From contig JAUPTV010000291.1 of the NCBI GenBank assembly GCA_030917925.1, positions 1 through 47,768 of the forward strand: a stretch of DNA of 47,768 bases, in the 5' to 3' direction. The notes beneath the pieces were generated by a model. The model ran no database searches and was not told the DNA's origin. It saw nothing but the letters and a program-made list of their open reading frames with translations. Positions 43,227 to 47,768 of this stretch are shown in pieces. The stretch is from Pseudomonadota bacterium (lineage in GTDB: Bacteria; Pseudomonadota; Gammaproteobacteria; Competibacterales; Competibacteraceae). A program made the translations under genes and the position numbers. Position 1 is the stretch's first letter, and each line of letters opens with the position of its first letter.

Positions 43227-43525
43227 GCGGGCAACACCTTGCGAAACGGGTACACTTCGACCGTGGCGTACACGCCAGCGGCGACGTAAGGATCGGCGTT
43301 TGCCCAGGCGCGGGCGTCTTCGAGCGCCGGGAATTCCACGACCAGCAGACTGCCCTGGAAACCGGCAGGACCAGGATCGGGACTGTCGATGGCAGGTAGC
43401 GGTCCGGCCAGAATGAGGCGTCCTTCAGCCAGCAAGGCATTCAGACGTTCCAGATGCGCGGAGCGGACCGCCAGACGTCGCTCCAGGCTGTTGGGCGCAT
43501 CACGGCCCAGAATAACGTACAGCAC
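43223..43525 (-). CDS. YciI family protein
   Basis: [45 protein letters not shown]; neighbour of yciB. Confidence 0.9.
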   Translation of the reverse strand: MLYVILGRDAPNSLERRLAVRSAHLERLNALLAEGRLILAGPLPAIDSPDPGPAGFQGSLLVVEFPALEDARAWANADPYVAAGVYATVEVYPFRKVLPA

Positions 43526-43528
43526 GAT

Positions 43529-44080
43529 TCAGGACTCCTTGGACGGGGTATCATCGAGTTTAAGATGGCGGCTCATATAAGCGCCCTGTGCCAGTATGAA
43601 CACGAAGGTCAAACCCAGCATTCCGAACAGCTTGAAGTTGACCCAAGTGTTCTCGTCAAAAGTGAAGGCGACATACAAATTAACCACGCCCATGGCGAAA
43701 AAGAAAATGGCCCAGGCAAGTGTCAGCTTGACCCAGATCGGTGCGGGAAGTTCCAATTGTTCCCCCATCATCCGCTCCAGCAAAGTCTTCTGACCAATAA
43801 AATAACTGCCCACAAACGCGACAGCGAATAGCCAGTTCACGACAGTGGGTTTCCATTTGACGAACAGGGGGTCTTGCAGCAGCAGGGTCGCGCCGCCCAG
43901 AATGAGCACCAGCCCGGCGGTGAACAGCGGCAATTTCTCAATCCGGCGCTGCCGAATCCAGATCCAGCCGGTCTGCGCCAGCGTGACCACGATCAACACC
44001 CCGGTGGCGACATAAATGTCCGCCATTTTGTAGGCGATGAAAAACAACACGATGGGCAGGAAGTCAAACAGCAGTTTCAT
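43529..44080 (-). CDS. yciB: Inner membrane septation protein A
   Basis: MKLLFDFLPIVLFFIAYKMADIYVATGVLIVVTLAQ; WVNFKLFGMLGLTFVFILAQGAYMSRHL. Confidence 0.95.
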   Translation of the reverse strand: MKLLFDFLPIVLFFIAYKMADIYVATGVLIVVTLAQTGWIWIRQRRIEKLPLFTAGLVLILGGATLLLQDPLFVKWKPTVVNWLFAVAFVGSYFIGQKTLLERMMGEQLELPAPIWVKLTLAWAIFFFAMGVVNLYVAFTFDENTWVNFKLFGMLGLTFVFILAQGAYMSRHLKLDDTPSKES

Positions 44081-44220
44081 AGGCTGTCACGGATTCCGTG
44101 GAAAGTGGGCAGATGTGCGGAATTCAGGCAACTTCACCGGGCCATCTTGACCAAACCGCGCCAGGCTGGCAAGTTGCCGACCTAATCATCTTGATTCGTA
44201 AACCGGAAATCATACAGGCC

Positions 44221-44841
44221 ATGAGCCATCTTTTACAAATCCATCCTGCCAACCCGCAGCCGCGTCTGATCGCGCAAGCGGTTGAGCGGCTGCGCGCAGG
44301 CGAGGTGATCGTTTATCCCACCGACTCCAGCTATGCGCTGGGTTGTCAGTTAGGCGACAAGGCGGCGGCCGAACGCATCCGCCATATTCGCCAGACGGAT
44401 CGCCATCACAACTTTACCCTGGTGTGCCGCGATCTCTCGGAAATTGCCACCTACGCCAAAGTGGACAACTCGCGTTATCGGTTGCTCAAGGCCGCCACGC
44501 CGGGGCCGTTTACCTTCATTTTGCCAGCGACGCATGAGGTACCGCGCCGCTTGCAGCATCCCCGCCGAAAGAGCATTGGCATTCGGGTGCCGGACAACGC
44601 CATTGTCAGCGCCTTGCTGGCGGCGCTGGGCGAACCGGTTATGAGTTGTACGCTGATGTTGCCCGGCGATGAATGGCCGCTCTCCGAGGTGGAAGAGATT
44701 GAAGAACGGTTATGCAACGAAGTGGATTTAATCATTGATGGGGGTTCCGGCCAGCACGAACCGACCACCGTGATCGATTTGACCGGCGACGCGCCGCAAC
44801 TGCTGCGTCAGGGTCTGGGCGACGCCGAACCGTTCCTCTGA
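44221..44841 (+). CDS. yciO: YciO/YrdC/Sua5 family protein
   Basis: AGEVIVYPTDSSYALGCQLGDKAAAERIRHIR; ATPGPFTFILPAT; RKSIGIRVPDNAIVSALL. Confidence 0.9.
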   Translation: MSHLLQIHPANPQPRLIAQAVERLRAGEVIVYPTDSSYALGCQLGDKAAAERIRHIRQTDRHHNFTLVCRDLSEIATYAKVDNSRYRLLKAATPGPFTFILPATHEVPRRLQHPRRKSIGIRVPDNAIVSALLAALGEPVMSCTLMLPGDEWPLSEVEEIEERLCNEVDLIIDGGSGQHEPTTVIDLTGDAPQLLRQGLGDAEPFL

Positions 44842-44882
44842 GTCCCGAATCCCGAATCCCGCCAACCCGCTATAATCCCCCC

Positions 44883-45533
44883 ATGCAAGAACTCGATACG
44901 ATTCAACTTCTCATCGTGCTGGTGCCACCTTTACTGCTGGCGATCACCCTGCACGAAGTCGCCCATGGCTGGATGGCGCTGCGCTGCGGCGATCCTACGG
45001 CCCAATCCCTGGGCCGACTCAGCCTGAACCCACTACGGCACATCGATCCCATTGGCACCGTGCTGGTTCCGGCCTTGTTGGCAATTGCTGGCGGCTTCAT
45101 CTTCGGCTGGGCTAAACCGGTGCCGGTTAATTACCATCGCCTGCGGCAACCCAAACGGGACATGGCTTTTGTGGCGCTGGCGGGACCGGGCGCTAACCTG
45201 ATCATGGCGCTGGGCTGGGGATTGGCGATGGTCATCGGCTATCACTTGCAGGCGAGTATGGCCTGGGTAGGCGAACCCCTGCTATTGATGGGTAACTATG
45301 GCATCCATATCAATGTCATGCTCGGCGTCCTCAATCTCCTCCCGATTCCGCCGCTGGACGGTTCGCGGGTGCTGGCGGGCGTCTTGCCCAACCGCGTTGG
45401 CGAAGCGATGGCGCGGATGGAGCCTTATGGCCTGATCATTCTGGTGGCGCTGATGGCGCTGGGGCTGTTCAATGTGCTGATGCCGGTGGTCAACAGTATC
45501 CGGCATTTCATTATGACCCTGTTTTTCTTTTAA
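44883..45533 (+). CDS. Site-2 protease family (M50) zinc metalloprotease
   Basis: LLAITLHEVAHGWMALRCGDPTAQSLGRLSLNPLRHIDPIGTVLVPALL with HExxH; second motif NLLPIPPLDGSRVL. Confidence 0.93.
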   Translation: MQELDTIQLLIVLVPPLLLAITLHEVAHGWMALRCGDPTAQSLGRLSLNPLRHIDPIGTVLVPALLAIAGGFIFGWAKPVPVNYHRLRQPKRDMAFVALAGPGANLIMALGWGLAMVIGYHLQASMAWVGEPLLLMGNYGIHINVMLGVLNLLPIPPLDGSRVLAGVLPNRVGEAMARMEPYGLIILVALMALGLFNVLMPVVNSIRHFIMTLFFF

Positions 45534-45561
45534 TTATCGAGTCGAAACTGCGCAGTCAATC

Positions 45562-46569
45562 ATGGAAATTACTCTCACCGGCATTACCACGACCGGCGCC
45601 CCGCATCTGGGCAATTACGTTGGCGCGATTCAGCCCGCCATTGAAGCCAGTCGCCGCAAGGACGTGCAATCCTTCTATTTCCTGGCCGACTATCACGCCC
45701 TGGTCAAATGCCAGGATCCTGCGCTGGTGCATCGTTCCCGACTGGAGGTGGCGGCGACCTGGCTGGCGCTGGGGTTGGATGTCGAGAACGTTATTTTCTA
45801 CGCCCAGACTGACATTCCGGAGATTCTGGAATTGACCTGGATGCTGACTTGCGTGACCGCCAAAGGGTTGATGAACCGTGCCCACGCCTATAAAGCGGCA
45901 GTGGCCGAGAATATGGCCGATCCCGACAAAGACCCGGATAAAGGCGTCACCATGGGGCTGTTCAGTTACCCGATCCTGATGGCGGCGGACATTTTGATGT
46001 TCAAGGCCAACAAGGTGCCAGTGGGCAAGGATCAGATTCAGCATCTGGAGATGGCCCGCGACATCGCCGCCCGCTTCAATTACCTGTACGGCGACCATTT
46101 CCCGCTGCCCGAAGCAGTAGTAGATGAAAAAACCGCAGTGCTGGTCGGACTGGATGGCCGCAAGATGAGCAAGAGCTACGGCAACACCATCCCGTTGTTT
46201 GAACCGGAAAAGGCGCTGCGCAAACTGATCATGCGGATCAAGACCAATTCGCTGCCACCGGAAGCGCCCAAGGACCCGGAGACCTGCATCCTGTTCCAGA
46301 TTTACCAGGCCTTTGCTACCGTGGAGGAAGCCACCGCTTTGCGAGAACGCTATGCCCAGGGCATCGCTTGGGGCGAGATGAAGCAACTGCTGTTTGAGTA
46401 TCTCAACGTCCGGTTGAGCGAACCCCGTCAGCACTATCACGAGTTGCTGAAAGCGCCGGATCATATCGAGCAGATTCTCAAACGCGGCGCTATCCGGGCG
46501 CGGGAATACAGTGTGCCATTCCTGCAGGAACTACGGCGGTCGGTCGGCATTCGGCCTCTGAGTCTGTAG
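45562..46569 (+). CDS. trpS: Tryptophan--tRNA ligase
   Basis: LTGITTTGAPHLGNYVGAIQPAIEAS; GLDGRKMSKSYGNTIPLF (KMSKS motif). Confidence 0.95.
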   Translation: MEITLTGITTTGAPHLGNYVGAIQPAIEASRRKDVQSFYFLADYHALVKCQDPALVHRSRLEVAATWLALGLDVENVIFYAQTDIPEILELTWMLTCVTAKGLMNRAHAYKAAVAENMADPDKDPDKGVTMGLFSYPILMAADILMFKANKVPVGKDQIQHLEMARDIAARFNYLYGDHFPLPEAVVDEKTAVLVGLDGRKMSKSYGNTIPLFEPEKALRKLIMRIKTNSLPPEAPKDPETCILFQIYQAFATVEEATALRERYAQGIAWGEMKQLLFEYLNVRLSEPRQHYHELLKAPDHIEQILKRGAIRAREYSVPFLQELRRSVGIRPLSL

Positions 46570-46570
46570 C

Positions 46571-46939
46571 GCCCAACGGCGACCCATTAGCGTTTCAAAT
46601 CAGGATAACTGGCTGTATTTTCTTAAACATGCTGGGGAGTTAGAGTCCATGCCCACCGTATTCAAAGACGATGTGATTGAACGCGCCTTCACCATGGCCG
46701 AACTTTATGCACTGAGCGACGAGGATCGGCGGCGCTATCACCATGAACTGAAGCATTACCGGGATGAGCTGAATATGCTGGATTGCGCTCACGAAACCGG
46801 AGTCAACGAAGGCATCGAGAAAGGCATCGAGAAAGGTATCGAACTGGGACGCCTGGAAGGCTTGCGGCAGGCGGTGGATCGCCTGGTCGCTTCAGGAATT
46901 CCCGCCGAGCAGGCCAAGCGCTTGGTCGGACTGGAATAA
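46571..46939 (+). pseudogene. C-terminal remnant of an Rpn / PD-(D/E)xK transposase-like protein
   Basis: Frame is open upstream of the ORF-track ATG: VSNQDNWLYFLKHAGELESMPTVFKDDVIERAFTMAELYALSDEDRRRYHHELKHYRDELN...EGIEKGIEKGIELGR resembles the C-terminal half of Rpn-family proteins. No nuclease half is present. Confidence 0.65.
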
Positions 46940-46941
46940 AC

Positions 46942-47706
46942 TTGATTTCCAAGGTCGGCGGCCAGCCCTGGACCCAGATTCCCCAGGATCTCTACATTCC
47001 GCCTGACGCCCTGGAAGTGTTCCTGGAAGCGTTCGAGGGGCCGCTGGATTTGCTGCTCTATCTGATCCGGCGGCAGAATCTCAACATTCTCGATATTCCG
47101 ATTGCCGAAGTGACCCGGCAATACATGGAGTATCTGACCCTGATGCAGAACATGCGGTTGGAACTGGCCGCGGAATATCTGCTGATGGCCGCCTGGCTGG
47201 CCGAGATCAAATCGCGCCTGTTATTGCCGCGTCCGGCGCAGGCTGAGGCGGAAGAACTGGACCCGCGTGCGGAACTGGTGCGCCGCCTGCAGGAATATGA
47301 GCGGTTCCAGCAGGCGGCGCAACGATTGGACGCCTTGCCCCGCCTGGAGCGGGATGTGTTCGCCGCCCAGGCCGCCCCGGTTGAACGCTCGACGCAACGC
47401 GAACCACCGCCGGTTAATCTGGCCGATCTGCTGAATGCCTTGCGCGATGTGATGACCCGGGCAGAATTGTTCGGTCATCATCGCATCCAGCAGGAGGCCC
47501 TGTCGGTGCGCGAACGCATGAGTCAGGTACTGGAACAACTCGATGCTCATCAATTTACCGCGTTCACTGCGCTCTTCCGACCCGAAGAAGGCCGACGCGG
47601 CCTCGTCGTGACTTTTATGGCGATACTGGAATTGTTGCGCGAGGCGTTGCTGGAACTGGTGCAGATCGAACCCTTTGCCCCGATTCATCTGCGGCGGCGG
47701 ATTTGA
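46942..47706 (+). CDS. scpA: Segregation and condensation protein A
   Basis: ALEVFLEAFEGPLDLLLYLIRRQNLNILDIPIAEVTRQYMEYL...LAAEYLLMAAWLAEIKSRLLLP. No ATG near the conserved N-terminus; TTG at 46942 is the most plausible start. Confidence 0.92.
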   Translation: MISKVGGQPWTQIPQDLYIPPDALEVFLEAFEGPLDLLLYLIRRQNLNILDIPIAEVTRQYMEYLTLMQNMRLELAAEYLLMAAWLAEIKSRLLLPRPAQAEAEELDPRAELVRRLQEYERFQQAAQRLDALPRLERDVFAAQAAPVERSTQREPPPVNLADLLNALRDVMTRAELFGHHRIQQEALSVRERMSQVLEQLDAHQFTAFTALFRPEEGRRGLVVTFMAILELLREALLELVQIEPFAPIHLRRRI

Positions 47707-47720
47707 GTGATAGACCTTTC

Positions 47721-47768
47721 ATGCCGGAATTGAAAATCATCCTGGAAGCCGTGCTGTTGGCAGCGGGC
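47721..47768 (+). CDS. scpB: Segregation and condensation protein B (truncated by window edge)
   Basis: MPELKIILEAVLLAAG directly after scpA. Confidence 0.75.
   Translation, partial: MPELKIILEAVLLAAG

Noticed and set aside
44845-44870. TCCCGAATCCCGAATCCCG short tandem repeat upstream of the M50 protease gene
   Set aside because: Only about 2.5 units of 7 bp; too little to support a specific function from this window alone.

Overview
The window looks like a gammaproteobacterial chromosome segment (about 60% GC by eye), mostly conserved housekeeping synteny. In order: a type ISP-like restriction-modification protein cut by the left edge; psd, prmB, hemN; a small AT-richer accessory block holding a DNA cytosine methyltransferase divergent from an XRE-HTH protein with a putative PD-(D/E)xK nuclease motif; a long family I CoA-transferase; a decayed patch (truncated NERD-like ORF, palindromic repeat, second hemN 3' fragment); livKHMGF; ppa; yggU-yggT-proC-yggS; pilT; pyrC'-pyrB-pyrR-ruvX-yqgE-tonB-gshB; a reduced Pil-Chp cluster (pilI-pilJ-chpA-chpC); smc-zipA-ligA; a parvulin PPIase; bolA-yciI-yciB; yciO; an M50 protease; trpS; an Rpn-like remnant; scpA and the start of scpB. 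The leads most worth following are the HTH-nuclease/Dcm pair, the hemN 3' fragment that brackets that accessory block, a dispersed palindromic repeat (two good copies plus one partial), a repeat-like in-frame insert in the SMC hinge, and the Rpn-like remnant directly 5' of an apparently ATG-less scpA. No CRISPR array, rRNA or tRNA was recognised. All assignments come from reading motifs and synteny; no database search was run.
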